Shown here: positions 1 through 8,254 of the stretch, one piece after another
Layout: the number at the start of each line of letters is the position of its first letter
How positions within the stretch are numbered: position 1 is the first letter of the stretch
NCBI RefSeq assembly: GCF_022637455.1
Contig: NZ_CP093341.1
Coordinates: 3,596,001 to 3,660,000 of the forward strand
DNA from: Lysobacter sp. S4-A87
GTDB lineage: Bacteria > Pseudomonadota > Gammaproteobacteria > Xanthomonadales > Xanthomonadaceae
Length of the DNA stretch: 64,000 nucleotides
Direction of reading: 5' to 3'
Program-made: the position numbers and the translations under genes
Notes under the pieces: model-generated
What the model saw: only the letters and a program-made list of their open reading frames with translations
What the model was told of the DNA's origin: nothing
The model's database searches: none

Positions 1-9
1 CGGGTCGGG

Positions 10-85
10 GATTGCGCAGCAGTGGGCCATGGATGGCCCACGCCCCGCCTTCGGACAGGATGTCCGACGAAGGGGCGGAGCAATC
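10..85. repeat. 76-bp double-hairpin dispersed element, copy 1
   Basis: The ends pair (GATTGC at 10-15 with GCAATC at 80-85). Inside are two hairpins: GTGGGCCAT/ATGGCCCAC at 22-41, and one centred on CGGACA/TGTCCG at 52-66 that is extended by GCCCC/GGGGC. A 76-bp inverted copy lies at 48298-48373. The right flank (86-105) matches the right flank of that second copy, and the left flank runs off the window. No gene overlaps it. Confidence 0.85.
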
Positions 86-103
86 TCCGGCCCGGCGGAC
101 GAC

Positions 104-165
104 GCCGCTCCGTAGAGTCGGCGAACACCGCCGCTCCGTAGAGTGGGCGAACGCCGCCGCTCCCC
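104..165. repeat. 26-bp tandem repeat, about 2.4 copies
   Basis: The unit beginning GCCGCTCCGTAGAG recurs with period 26 at 104, 130 and 156, the last copy being partial and diverged. It directly follows the dispersed element at 10-85 and precedes the GIY-YIG gene. There are no spacers, so it is not a CRISPR array. Confidence 0.8.
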
Positions 166-205
166 AAACGGAAGCCTCGTTGTTGAAGGAGACAGCGAGC
201 CAGCG

Positions 206-457
206 TCAGCCGCCAGAAGCGCACAACGCCCGCTTCTGCTCCGGCCGAAGTCGCTTGATCGCGTATTCGGCGCGGCTGGCCGTTGCGCGGTCGGGGTAGG
301 GGAATTGCGCAAGCAGTCGGACTGGTGGTCGGGCGCGGGTGTAACGGGCGCCTTTGCCCGCTTCGTGCTCGGCATAGCGGCGCGCGACATCGGTGGTGAT
401 GCCCGTGTACAGGCTGCCGTCACGGCATTCCAGCAGATAGACATACCAGGCGTTCAT
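206..457 (-). CDS. GIY-YIG domain protein, UPF0213 (YhbQ-like) family
   Basis: This 83-residue protein is a single GIY-YIG nuclease-fold domain. The two signature strands are visible as YVYLLE near residue 5 and YTGIT near residue 17, followed by the helix with conserved Arg and Glu ([16 protein letters not shown]). Length and layout fit the small UPF0213 group, whose members are stand-alone domains with a probable but poorly defined nucleic-acid role. The start is the ATG at 457. It lies alone between a tandem repeat region and the divergently oriented desaturase gene. The family call is secure; nuclease activity is only inferred. Confidence 0.9.
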   Translation of the reverse strand: MNAWYVYLLECRDGSLYTGITTDVARRYAEHEAGKGARYTRARPPVRLLAQFPYPDRATASRAEYAIKRLRPEQKRALCASGG

Positions 458-598
458 GGGGCCGCAGCCTAGCGTAGGAGCGGTTGCGCTGGCGAGCGGA
501 CGCGTCCGGACCCGTCAGGCAGGGTCGCCAGCGCAATCACGGTCGCAGTTCCGGACATGACCGATGACCATACGCATGCGCACGTCATTGTGGCTGTC

Positions 599-1660
599 AT
601 GGCGCGCACCCACAATGCACTGTCCACACCGAGAAGTGCCTTGAGCGCCACACCCTCCGCGTCACCCACAGCCGCCACCCTTCGTCAGCTTTGCGCCCGC
701 TTCGCCCGCCCGCACCTCGGCCGCGCAGTGTGGCAACTGATCAACACCCTGGTTCCGTTTCTCGCGTTGTGGGCATTGATGGCCTGGAGCGTCGTCGACG
801 GCTGGGCCTTCGGCTGGACGCTGCTGCTGGTGCTGCCGGCGGCGGGCCTGTACGTGCGCATGTTCATCATCCAGCACGACTGCGGCCACGGCTCGTTCTT
901 CGCAAGCCAGCGCGCCAACGACATCGTCGGCCGCTGCCTCGGCCTGGTGACCCTGTTCCCGTACGGCTACTGGAAGAAGACCCACGCCGTGCACCACGGC
1001 ACCTCGGGCAACCTCGACCGTCGCGAGATGGGCGACATCGACACGCTGACCGTCGCCGAATACCGCGCACTGCCGCGCATTCGTCGCCTGGGTTACCGCC
1101 TGTACCGCAGCACGCCCGTGCTGCTGGGCATCGGCCCGTTTTACCAGTTCGTGATCAAGCACCGTTTCCCGTTCGATCTTCCCTTCACCTGGAAGAAGGA
1201 ATGGGCCAGCGTCCTGCTCAACAACCTGATGCTGCTGGTCGCCTTCCTGGCGCTGGGCTTCAGCATCGGCTGGCACACCGTGCTGATGGTGCACATGCCG
1301 GTGGTGCTGGTGGCCGGTGCCGTCGGCGTGTGGCTGTTCTACGTGCAGCACACCTTCGAAGAGGCCTACTGGGCGCGCCGCGAGGACTGGGATTCCGGCC
1401 GCGCCGCCGTCGCCGGCAGTTCCTATTTCGACCTGCCGCGGGTGGTGCACTGGTTCACCGGCAACATCGGCTACCACCACATCCACCATCTCGCCAGCCG
1501 CATCCCGAACTACCGCCTGCGCGAGGCGTTCGAGTCGAGCCCGCTGCTGCAGGCCGCGCCGCGACTGACGATGTGGACCAGCCTGCGCAGCGCACGCCTG
1601 AAGCTGTGGTGCGAGGAAACCCAGCGCATGGTCGGTTTCCCGCAGCGCGCCAGGGCCTGA
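599..1660 (+). CDS. Membrane fatty-acid desaturase
   Basis: This di-iron integral-membrane desaturase would introduce a double bond into an acyl chain at the inner membrane. All three histidine boxes are present: HDCGH at about residues 93-97, HAVHH at about 129-133 and HHIHH near 292-297. Hydrophobic segments flank boxes one and two and lie between boxes two and three, as expected for the family. I place the start at the ATG at 599, giving 353 residues. An in-frame ATG at 557 would add 14 unlikely residues, and neither start has a clear ribosome binding site. The gene stands alone and converges on the membrane-protein gene downstream. Which bond it desaturates cannot be read from sequence. 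Confidence 0.9.
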   Translation: MARTHNALSTPRSALSATPSASPTAATLRQLCARFARPHLGRAVWQLINTLVPFLALWALMAWSVVDGWAFGWTLLLVLPAAGLYVRMFIIQHDCGHGSFFASQRANDIVGRCLGLVTLFPYGYWKKTHAVHHGTSGNLDRREMGDIDTLTVAEYRALPRIRRLGYRLYRSTPVLLGIGPFYQFVIKHRFPFDLPFTWKKEWASVLLNNLMLLVAFLALGFSIGWHTVLMVHMPVVLVAGAVGVWLFYVQHTFEEAYWARREDWDSGRAAVAGSSYFDLPRVVHWFTGNIGYHHIHHLASRIPNYRLREAFESSPLLQAAPRLTMWTSLRSARLKLWCEETQRMVGFPQRARA

Positions 1661-1672
1661 CCGGCGCGCTGG

Positions 1673-1695
1673 CCGGGCAGGTCATTCCTGCCCGG
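1673..1695. terminator. Bidirectional hairpin between convergent genes
   Basis: A perfect 9-bp stem (CCGGGCAGG / CCTGCCCGG) with a TCATT loop fills the gap between the desaturase stop and the convergent membrane-protein stop at 1696. There is no long T-tract, so termination strength is uncertain. Confidence 0.65.
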
Positions 1696-2346
1696 TCATT
1701 CCTTCCCGAACTGCGCGATCTCGTCGAGATACTGCTGGGCGCGAGTGACGCTGCGCCCGGCACTGCCGGCATCGATCGCCTCGCCGATATGGCGACGCTC
1801 CGGCCGATGCGCCCAGCGGTGGAACCACACCATCGCCACCATGCCGGCGATGCCGATCGGAATGCCGATCCAGTACACGCTGGCGTGCATCTGCACACCA
1901 AACAGCTGCTTGAACACGATCGCCATCAACGGCATCCACAGCAGCCAGAACGGCAGTCCCAGCCACGGAGCCACCCGCGTGCGCCACAGTCGCAGCTGCG
2001 CCAGTGTCTTCTGGATCGTCAGCACCGGGCCGGCGTAGTCGATCCGGGTGATCAGCAGCAGCTCCATCACCGCCGAGATGATCAGCGCCACGCTCCAGGC
2101 ATGCATCAGCAGGCCGCTGGCGAGCAGCGCGGGCGAGCCGGTATTGGCGATCCAGAAGCGCGCGAACGTCACCGTCAGCACGACGCCCACGAGCAGCTGG
2201 AGCACTTGCCCGAACCACAGCGGCCGCAGCCGCGAGCGGACCTTGTCGATGCGGGTTTCGGTCAGCAGCTGCAGGTTCAGCGCGGTCTGCTGCTGCAGGC
2301 GGCGGTCGAGGGTCTGCCAGGCGAGCTTGAGTTCATCGAGTTCCAT
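1696..2346 (-). CDS. Membrane protein partnered with the ECF sigma factor
   Basis: This 216-residue protein has a soluble, charged N-terminus of about 60 residues (starting MELDELKLAW, with coiled-coil-like heptads) followed by four hydrophobic segments near residues 62-85, 90-118, 135-160 and 165-185. The ATG at 2346 is preceded by AAGGAA and is preferred over an upstream start at 2379 that would overlap the sigma gene. The gene begins 29 bases after the sigma factor stop, so the two are probably co-transcribed. The context suggests an anti-sigma or sensor role, but no known anti-sigma domain is recognisable; that role is inference. Confidence 0.75.
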   Translation of the reverse strand: MELDELKLAWQTLDRRLQQQTALNLQLLTETRIDKVRSRLRPLWFGQVLQLLVGVVLTVTFARFWIANTGSPALLASGLLMHAWSVALIISAVMELLLITRIDYAGPVLTIQKTLAQLRLWRTRVAPWLGLPFWLLWMPLMAIVFKQLFGVQMHASVYWIGIPIGIAGMVAMVWFHRWAHRPERRHIGEAIDAGSAGRSVTRAQQYLDEIAQFGKE

Positions 2347-2375
2347 GGTCGTTCCTTTCGCTTGGGGCGCGGCGC

Positions 2376-2903
2376 TCACGCCACGTCCTGGCGGATGCGC
2401 TGCTTGAGCCGGCTGATGCGGGTGGCCACGTTGGTTTCGGTAATGCCGAGGATCTCGGCGATCTCGCGGTAGCTGCGGTCCTCCAGGTAGAGCAGGAGCA
2501 GGGCGCGGTGCATCGGGTCGAGTCCGGCGATGAAGCGCTGCAACACCTCCAGGCGTTGCCGTGCTTCGACGTCGATGCCCTGTTCGTCGGGAACCTCATG
2601 CAGGCTGTCGTCGAGCGATACGGTGCGGCGGCGCTGGCCTTCGCCGCGCAGCCAGGAGATCGCCACGTTCAGCGCGATCCGGTACATCCAGGTGGGGAAC
2701 GGGCGCTGCGGGTCGTAACCCGGAAAGGCCCGCCACAGTTGTGCGGCGATGTCCTGGGTGAGGTCGGCGCGGTCTTCGGCGTGGGCGGCGTAGGTCGCGG
2801 CGACCTTGAAGACGATGCCGCGGTGGGCCTGGAGCAGGGCCTCGAACTGCTGCCGGATATCGGCCGTCATGCTGGCGGTGTGCTCCATCGCGAACGCGTC
2901 CAT
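2376..2903 (-). CDS. ECF-type RNA polymerase sigma factor
   Basis: This 175-residue sigma-70 family protein has only regions 2 and 4. Region 2 is seen around residues 22-90, with the core-binding DLTQDI segment and the promoter-melting stretch ending WLRGEG. Region 4 is the helix-turn-helix SYREIAEILGITETNVATRI near residues 143-165. It would direct RNA polymerase to a small stress regulon. The start at 2903 has an AGG four bases upstream; ATGs at residues 6 and 12 are alternatives. The downstream membrane protein is the likely regulator. The inducing signal is unknown. Confidence 0.9.
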   Translation of the reverse strand: MDAFAMEHTASMTADIRQQFEALLQAHRGIVFKVAATYAAHAEDRADLTQDIAAQLWRAFPGYDPQRPFPTWMYRIALNVAISWLRGEGQRRRTVSLDDSLHEVPDEQGIDVEARQRLEVLQRFIAGLDPMHRALLLLYLEDRSYREIAEILGITETNVATRISRLKQRIRQDVA

Positions 2904-2970
2904 TGCCTGGTCGAACAGATGATTCGCAGGCAGGCGGAAATCATCACAGTCGACCCCCGAGCCGGCCCGT

Positions 2971-3549
2971 TCAATCGAGATAGTCGTACAGGCGGTAGAT
3001 CCAGCTCAGCTCATAGACGATCGCTCCGACCACGAAGCAGCGGTGGAAGGTCTCCGAGCGCACCTTCATCGCGATCAGGCACAGGCCGATCATCGCCACG
3101 TTGCGGATCGGGTATTCGACATTGAAGCGGCGGTAGTACTCGTGGCCCTTGATCAGGGTGTCGCCGAAGTCGATCAGGTACAGCATGGCCATGATCCCGA
3201 AGAACCAGCCGCGGCGGGACTGGAAGTAGTCGCGCCAGCCGGCGTACTCGGCCAGGTCGTCGGGGAACAGGATCGTGCACAACAGGAACAACACGACCAC
3301 GTACAGGATCAGGAAGGCGTAGGCGACGAAGCTCCACGGATGGACGTGGCTGAGGCCGAACTCCCACCACCAGAAATGCACGAGCAGGATGAACATGGAG
3401 ATCGCCCAGCCCATGTGCACCCAGTAGATGTGGTCGCGGCCGGGGTGCTGGACGAAGCGGGCCATGCCCTTGAGCAGCGTGGTCAGGCCCAGTCCGAGGA
3501 CGATGCCGAGCACGATGCGGATATGCGTGAACAGCGGGTCGGTGTTCAT
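2971..3549 (-). CDS. Multi-pass membrane protein of unknown function
   Basis: This 192-residue protein is dominated by about five hydrophobic helices, beginning with one near residues 9-27 and another rich in Trp (FILLVHFWWWEFGL) near residues 53-66. Short charged loops separate them. I do not recognise a catalytic motif or a named family. It is a single gene, 67 bases upstream of the sigma gene on the same strand, and diverges from dbpA with 140 bases between. Weak co-transcription with the sigma gene is possible but nothing shows it. Confidence 0.7.
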   Translation of the reverse strand: MNTDPLFTHIRIVLGIVLGLGLTTLLKGMARFVQHPGRDHIYWVHMGWAISMFILLVHFWWWEFGLSHVHPWSFVAYAFLILYVVVLFLLCTILFPDDLAEYAGWRDYFQSRRGWFFGIMAMLYLIDFGDTLIKGHEYYRRFNVEYPIRNVAMIGLCLIAMKVRSETFHRCFVVGAIVYELSWIYRLYDYLD

Positions 3550-3689
3550 GCACTGCGTCCGGGCAGGCCGAGGGCCGATGGCGGCAGCATAGCCAAACCG
3601 GGGTCCACGGGGCCCTCATCCCGGCTTGTCGCCGCGATGGCGGGGCCCCACCGAGCCCGTGCTCTGCCGATAGCTGCGATCATGGCGGA

Positions 3690-5078
3690 ATGAACGAGAA
3701 GATTTCCGACGATTTCGCCTCCCTGAGCCTGGACCCGGCCCTGCTGCAGGGCGTCCAGGCACTGGGCTACACCAAGATGACGCCCGTGCAGGCCGGCGGC
3801 CTGCCGGCGATCCTCGCCGGTCGCGACCTGATCGCGCAGGCGCCGACCGGCAGCGGCAAGACCGCGGCCTTCGGCCTGGGCCTGCTGCATCGCCTCGATC
3901 CCGCCCTGGGTGCCACCCAGGCGCTGGTGCTGTGCCCGACCCGCGAACTGGCCGACCAGGTCGGCAAGCAGCTGCGCAAGCTCGCCTTCGCCATTCCCAA
4001 CCTGAAGCTGTCGATCCTGTGCGGCGGCATGCCGCTGGGCCCGCAGCTTGCCTCGCTCGAGCACGCGCCGCACGTGGTCGTCGGCACGCCGGGGCGGATC
4101 CAGGAGCTGCTGCGCAAGCGCGCGCTCAACCTGTCGGCGCTGCGCACGCTGGTGTTCGACGAAGCCGACCGCATGCTCGACATGGGCTTCGAGGAACCGA
4201 TCCGCGAGATCGTCGGCAAGACGCCGAAATCGCGCCAGAGCCTGCTGTTCTCGGCGACCTTTCCCGAGGCCGTGCGCGAGATCAGCCGCGGCCTGCTGCG
4301 CGAGCCGATGGAAGTCACGGTCGAAGGCGACGAGCAGCACGCCGCCATCGACCAGCGCTTCTACGAGGCCGAGCAAACGAAGAAGACACAGCTGCTGGCG
4401 GCGCTGCTGCTGCAGTACAAGCCCGAGTCGTGCGTGGTGTTCTGCAACATGCGTCGCGACGTCGACGAGGTGGCCGCCTCGCTGGCGCACTACGGTTTCA
4501 CCGCGCTGGCGCTGCACGGCGACATGGAACAGCGCGACCGCGACGAAGTGCTGGTGCGCTTCGCCAACCGCAGCTGCACCGTGCTGGTTGCCAGCGACGT
4601 CGCCGCGCGCGGCCTCGACGTCAAGGAGCTGGCGATGGTCGTCAACTACGACATGCCGCCCGATCCGGACATCTACGTGCACCGCATCGGCCGCACCGGC
4701 CGTGCCGGCAGCGAAGGCCTGGCACTGAGCCTGTGCGGGCCGCGCGAGCAGGCGCGCGCCAGCGCCATCGAGGAGCGCCAGGGCGTGCCGTTGATCTGGT
4801 ACAAGGCCACCCCGCTCGCCGGCAAGGCCTCGGGCGTGCCCGCGGCGGCGATGGTGACGCTGCGCATCGATGCAGGCCGCACCGACAAGTTGCGCCCGGG
4901 CGACATCCTCGGCGCGCTGACCGGCGATGCCGGGCTCAAGGCCGATGCCGTCGGCAAGATCGACGTGTTCGCCACGCGCTCGTATGTCGCCGTGGCCCGT
5001 GCGCAGGCCGCGCCAGCACTGGCGCGGCTGCGCGAAGGCAAGATCAAGGGCCGCAAGTTTCGCGTCAGCAAAATGTAG
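3690..5078 (+). CDS. dbpA: ATP-dependent RNA helicase DbpA
   Basis: This DEAD-box helicase acts in 50S subunit assembly, in E. coli by binding hairpin 92 of 23S rRNA. The 462 residues show the Q motif (YTKMTPVQ) near 27-34, motif I APTGSGKT at 51-58, DEAD near 155-158, SAT in LFSATFP, and motif VI HRIGRTGRAG. The last 75 or so residues form the RNA-recognition-like DbpA C-terminal domain (LRPGDILGALT, ending KGRKFRVSKM), which separates DbpA from RhlE or DeaD. The length matches the family. The stop codon TAG is embedded in the start of an intergenic repeat (5075-5103). The gene is monocistronic. Confidence 0.95.
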   Translation: MNEKISDDFASLSLDPALLQGVQALGYTKMTPVQAGGLPAILAGRDLIAQAPTGSGKTAAFGLGLLHRLDPALGATQALVLCPTRELADQVGKQLRKLAFAIPNLKLSILCGGMPLGPQLASLEHAPHVVVGTPGRIQELLRKRALNLSALRTLVFDEADRMLDMGFEEPIREIVGKTPKSRQSLLFSATFPEAVREISRGLLREPMEVTVEGDEQHAAIDQRFYEAEQTKKTQLLAALLLQYKPESCVVFCNMRRDVDEVAASLAHYGFTALALHGDMEQRDRDEVLVRFANRSCTVLVASDVAARGLDVKELAMVVNYDMPPDPDIYVHRIGRTGRAGSEGLALSLCGPREQARASAIEERQGVPLIWYKATPLAGKASGVPAAAMVTLRIDAGRTDKLRPGDILGALTGDAGLKADAVGKIDVFATRSYVAVARAQAAPALARLREGKIKGRKFRVSKM

Positions 5079-5103
5079 CCCGGGTAAGCGCAGCGCACCC
5101 GGG
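5075..5103. repeat. GTAGCCCGGGTAAGCGCAGC intergenic hairpin repeat, copy 1
   Basis: This imperfect palindrome pairs CCCGGGT with ACCCGGG around GCGCAGCGC. Copies lie at 35878-35906 and, inverted, 38987-39015. The dbpA stop codon is formed by its TAG. Repeats of this type are common between genes in Xanthomonadaceae and other proteobacteria, and it may serve as a terminator here. Confidence 0.85.
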
Positions 5104-5126
5104 ACCCGACACGTCACCCGCAAGCC

Positions 5127-5170
5127 ACCCTCACCCCAACCCCTCTCCCGCGAAGCGGGCGAGGGGCTTC
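5127..5170. repeat. CCCTCACCCCAACCCCTCTC-type intergenic repeat, copy 1
   Basis: The motif ends in a hairpin (CTCTCCCG / CGGGCGAG). Other copies lie at 15081-15122 and 28949-28988 (inverted). It fills the gap between convergent dbpA and the DoxX gene. This repeat is widespread in proteobacterial intergenic DNA. Confidence 0.85.
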
Positions 5171-5176
5171 AAGCGG

Positions 5177-5572
5177 TCAGCGCTCGTTGAACGCGTACTT
5201 GCCCGGCCCGAGCAGCGCGACCGCCGCTGCCGTCGCCAGGAACATGATCTGCAGTTCGATCGCCCAGCCGCCCTGTTCGTTGAGCCTGCCCAGGTCGCCC
5301 AGGTGCACCAGGTAGAGCGCGAACAGCATGTTGATCACGACCAGGATCCCGCCGATGCGCGAGAAGAAGCCGGTGATGATCAGCAGCGGCGCCAGCACCT
5401 CACCGATCAGCACGCCGTAAGCGAAGGAACCGGGGAAGCCCTGGGTCTCGACCATCTTGATGATGCCGTCCAGGCCGCCCTCGAGCTTGCTGATGCCGTG
5501 CAGGAAAACCAGTGAGCCCACTGCGAGACGCAGGATCAGCTTGCCGATGTCTTGCTGGGTACTGCTGTTCAT
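5177..5572 (-). CDS. DoxX family membrane protein
   Basis: This 131-residue protein fits the DoxX/YphA family: four hydrophobic helices, an N-terminal helix with the typical RLAVGSLVFLHGISKL pattern near residues 12-27, and a central GVLIGEVLAPLLIITGFFSR segment. DoxX proteins are linked to quinone or redox-stress functions but the biochemical role is unsettled. The start is the ATG at 5572; an upstream extension would be made of a repetitive His-Pro-Ala-Ser stretch encoded by a tandem repeat and is rejected. The gene is monocistronic and converges on dbpA. Confidence 0.88.
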   Translation of the reverse strand: MNSSTQQDIGKLILRLAVGSLVFLHGISKLEGGLDGIIKMVETQGFPGSFAYGVLIGEVLAPLLIITGFFSRIGGILVVINMLFALYLVHLGDLGRLNEQGGWAIELQIMFLATAAAVALLGPGKYAFNER

Positions 5573-5595
5573 GGCGGAACCCCTTGCTGGATAGG

Positions 5596-5625
5596 TGCTG
5601 GCTGGATGGATGCTGGCTGGATGGA
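5596..5625. repeat. 15-bp tandem repeat upstream of the DoxX gene
   Basis: Two perfect copies of the 15-bp unit starting TGCTGGCTGGATGGA sit 24 bases upstream of the DoxX start, with a degenerate third copy toward the gene. It falls in the likely promoter or leader region, so length changes could alter expression. Confidence 0.75.
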
Positions 5626-5716
5626 TCGAAGCGTGCGGAGACGGAACCGGTAGGGCGGCGACCCGCTGATGGTCACGCCAGCGCGGGTTCCCGCGCAACT
5701 GCGGCGCGCCGGCAGG

Positions 5717-6472
5717 TCAGTGGATCGGCAGCGCCACGCGCTGGCCGTGCCAGTTGAGGACCACGCTGTCGGCGGCGATCTCCTCGACCACCGCATCGCC
5801 GACGCGGTCGCCCTGGCCGACCCGGGCCCCGTCGATGATCGCGAAACGCTGGTCCGGGGCCGGGGCCCACATATGCATGCTGATCTTCAGCGCCGGCAGC
5901 TGCTCGCGCTCACCTGCCGAAAGGTCGGCCAGGCGCAGCGGTGCGGTGGCAGCCGGGGCGGGCATTGGAATGGCTGCGGGCGCCGGCATGGCCGCGGGCG
6001 CTGGCGGGGTCACGCTGGCCACCTGTACCGGCGCCAGCTGGGGCGGCGGCAAGACCGGTTCAGGCGTGGGCTGAGGCGGTGCAGCCTTGGCCGCCGGCGG
6101 CAGGCTCGCGGACGCCACCGGTTCGGGGGTGGGCCGCAGGGCCGCGGGTTTCTGGCGCGCAGGCGCGATCGGCATGGAGTCCGCGATTGACGCAGGAGCC
6201 GCCATCGCCATCGCCGGATCCGGTGCAGCGCTGGCAGCCTGGGTGGACGCATCGACCGTCGGCACCGTCACCGCCCCGGCCGTCGATGCGACGTCGCGCA
6301 GCAGCCACAGCGAGGCAAGCACGGCGAAACCACCCGCCAGCCACCATGCCCACAGCGGCCGGCGCGTCGCCGCGCGCGTGACCAGCGGCGGCAGCTCGGC
6401 AAACAGGTCCGGCGCCTGGCCGCGGCGGCGCTCGGCTTCGGATTTGCGCAGGGCATCGAGGATCAGTGACAT
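5717..6472 (-). CDS. gspB: General secretion pathway protein GspB/ExeB-like
   Basis: This 251-residue protein partners the ExeA-type ATPase encoded just upstream (4 bases between the genes). In Aeromonas the ExeA-ExeB complex helps place the type II secretin across peptidoglycan. The N-terminus MSLILDALRKSEAERRRGQ is the family hallmark. A single membrane helix lies at about 40-58, followed by a long Pro/Ala-rich periplasmic spacer to about residue 175. The compact C-terminal domain (residues about 185-251) matches the T2SS protein B fold region. The ATG at 6472 fits the conserved start. No other type II secretion gene lies in the window. Confidence 0.9.
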   Translation of the reverse strand: MSLILDALRKSEAERRRGQAPDLFAELPPLVTRAATRRPLWAWWLAGGFAVLASLWLLRDVASTAGAVTVPTVDASTQAASAAPDPAMAMAAPASIADSMPIAPARQKPAALRPTPEPVASASLPPAAKAAPPQPTPEPVLPPPQLAPVQVASVTPPAPAAMPAPAAIPMPAPAATAPLRLADLSAGEREQLPALKISMHMWAPAPDQRFAIIDGARVGQGDRVGDAVVEEIAADSVVLNWHGQRVALPIH

Positions 6473-6476
6473 CGAT

Positions 6477-8117
6477 TCACTTCCCGGGCGTCTGCAGGCG
6501 CGGACCGTCGGTGCCGGTCGCGGCCAGTGCCAGCAGTGTCGCCGGGCCGACCAGGCCGTCACTGGCGAGTCCGTGGTCACGCTGGAACCGGCGCACCGCC
6601 TCCTGCATGGCAATGTCGAAGGTCGCCGCGCCTGCCTGGGCAGGCAGGTATCGCGGCTGCAGGCGCGCGCGCACCCAGTCGGTGGCGGCGCCCTGGCCAC
6701 CCAGCCGCGGCGTGTCGGCAAGGAAGGCCGGCGCGCGCCATAGCGCGGCATGCTCGCCGTCCCAGAACTGCTGCAGGGCGATCCGGTCGATCGCGACGAG
6801 GTCGTTGCCCATTCGCAGTCGCACCTGCCGTGCGTCGGCGCCTTCGAGCGTCGACCAGGTGCTGGCGCCGTCGTGCTTGAGCAGAAGCAGCACGGGGCGA
6901 TCCTGTGCGATCAGCGCGTCGAGGCTGGCGCGGCCACGCAGGCAGTAGACATCGGTTGCCAGCATCGGCGGGCACGCCGCCGCGGCGGCGATTTCGTTGG
7001 CGCCCGCCGGCAATTGCCAGCGCGCAAGCAGCTGGCCCCAGGCGAGCGCCGGCGAGGGAGCGGTAGTTCTGAGGCGGGCGGCGAACGCAACCGCGTCCAG
7101 CGCCGGCTGCGCGGTCGCGGGTGCCGGCTTCAGCGCCACCTCCGAAGGTGCCGGCGTCGACGCCGTGGCCGGCGCCATCGCGGGAGCGCGCGGCCACCAC
7201 AGGGTTGCTGCGAGTGCGAGCAGGGCAATGGCGACGACGGCAAGCGGGATGGTCACGAGCGCCTTCGCTGGCCACCAGCGTCGTGCCTGCCCGGGCAGTA
7301 CTTCGGCCGCGGCGAGATCGACCTTGCGTGCGTCGATCTGGCTGGCATCGTGGGCATAGCCGGCCAGCAGGCTGCGCTCGGCGATGTTGTTGATGAGCCG
7401 GGGTACGCCGCCGGCGTGGGCATGGATGCGCTTGACGGCACCGGCATTGAACGGGAAATGCTGGCCGCCGGCGACGCGGAAGCGATGGCGCAGGTACTCG
7501 CCGGTTTCGGCGGCGTCGAGCGGGGTGAGGTGGTAGCGCGCGGTGATGCGCTGGGCGAGCTGGCGCAGGTCGTCGCGGGCCAGGATCGTGCGCAGTTCGG
7601 GCTGGGCCAGCAGCACGATCTGCAGCAGTTTCTGCGTAGGTGTTTCGAGGTTGGTGAGCAGGCGGACCTGTTCGAGTGCGTCGACGGACAGGTTCTGGGC
7701 TTCGTCGATGATCAGTACGACGCGCAGGCCCTGTGCGTATGCGTCGAGCAGGTAGGCGTTGAGGGCGTCGACCAGTGCCTTGAGGCTGCCACGGTTGCCC
7801 TGGGCCCGGATGCTGTCGAGGTCCAGGTGCAGTTCTTCGCAGATGGTCTCCAGCAGTTCGACTGGGGTCAGGCGCGGGTTGAGGACCAGGGCGACGCGCG
7901 TGGTCTCGGGGATCTGTTCCAGCAGCAGGCGGCAGAGGGTGGTCTTGCCGGTGCCGACTTCGCCGGTGAGCTGGACGAAGCCGCCGCCGCCGCCCTGGTC
8001 GACGCCGAACAGCAGGTGCGCGAGTGCGTCGCGGTGGCGCTCGCTCAGGAACACGAAACGCGGGTCCGGCGTGATCGAGAACGGCGGCTCGGTCAGGCCG
8101 TAGTGCTCGAGATACAT
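6477..8117 (-). CDS. exeA: ExeA/GspA-type AAA ATPase with peptidoglycan-binding domain
   Basis: This 546-residue inner-membrane ATPase belongs to the ExeA family. The family start MYLEHYGLTEPPFSITPDP is intact. The P-loop GEVGTGKT is at 52-59 and a Walker B LIIDEAQNL lies near residue 143. A membrane helix sits at about 270-290, followed by a Pro/Ala-rich periplasmic linker. The last 65 or so residues are a PG_binding_1 domain (AVRRFQRDHGLASDGLVGP). It would hydrolyse ATP in the cytoplasm while gripping the cell wall outside, aiding secretin assembly. gspB follows directly. The start at 8117 is fixed by the family N-terminus. Confidence 0.93.
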   Translation of the reverse strand: MYLEHYGLTEPPFSITPDPRFVFLSERHRDALAHLLFGVDQGGGGGFVQLTGEVGTGKTTLCRLLLEQIPETTRVALVLNPRLTPVELLETICEELHLDLDSIRAQGNRGSLKALVDALNAYLLDAYAQGLRVVLIIDEAQNLSVDALEQVRLLTNLETPTQKLLQIVLLAQPELRTILARDDLRQLAQRITARYHLTPLDAAETGEYLRHRFRVAGGQHFPFNAGAVKRIHAHAGGVPRLINNIAERSLLAGYAHDASQIDARKVDLAAAEVLPGQARRWWPAKALVTIPLAVVAIALLALAATLWWPRAPAMAPATASTPAPSEVALKPAPATAQPALDAVAFAARLRTTAPSPALAWGQLLARWQLPAGANEIAAAAACPPMLATDVYCLRGRASLDALIAQDRPVLLLLKHDGASTWSTLEGADARQVRLRMGNDLVAIDRIALQQFWDGEHAALWRAPAFLADTPRLGGQGAATDWVRARLQPRYLPAQAGAATFDIAMQEAVRRFQRDHGLASDGLVGPATLLALAATGTDGPRLQTPGK

Positions 8118-8160
8118 GCGCAACCTGCAGGGGGTGATGGCGGTAAGCCTGCCACAGAAT

Positions 8161-8236
8161 GCCCGGCGGACGACGCTCCGGCAATTCATTTCCCGGTCTG
8201 CGGTATTTGCCCCCCCCCGCGAAGGCGGGGATCCAG
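8161..8236. repeat. Solo arm of the dispersed element plus a GCGGGGATCC-type hairpin
   Basis: Positions 8164-8190 repeat the right-hand flank of the 76-bp element (GGACGACGCTCCGGCAATT), as at 15040-15066 and 48384-48404. Next come a run of nine C (8210-8218) and a CCCCGC-GAAG-GCGGGG hairpin followed by ATCCAG, a second common intergenic repeat. It separates exeA from the DMT gene. Confidence 0.75.
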
Positions 8237-8254
8237 TGACTTTGCTTCGCGGTC

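Noticed and set aside
104-165. Possible CRISPR-like repeat
   Set aside because: The units are directly tandem with no spacers and no cas genes are near.
3546-5123. A 525-codon open frame antisense to dbpA
   Set aside because: It overlaps a highly conserved gene fully, has repetitive Ala/Arg/Gln/Val composition and no ribosome binding site.
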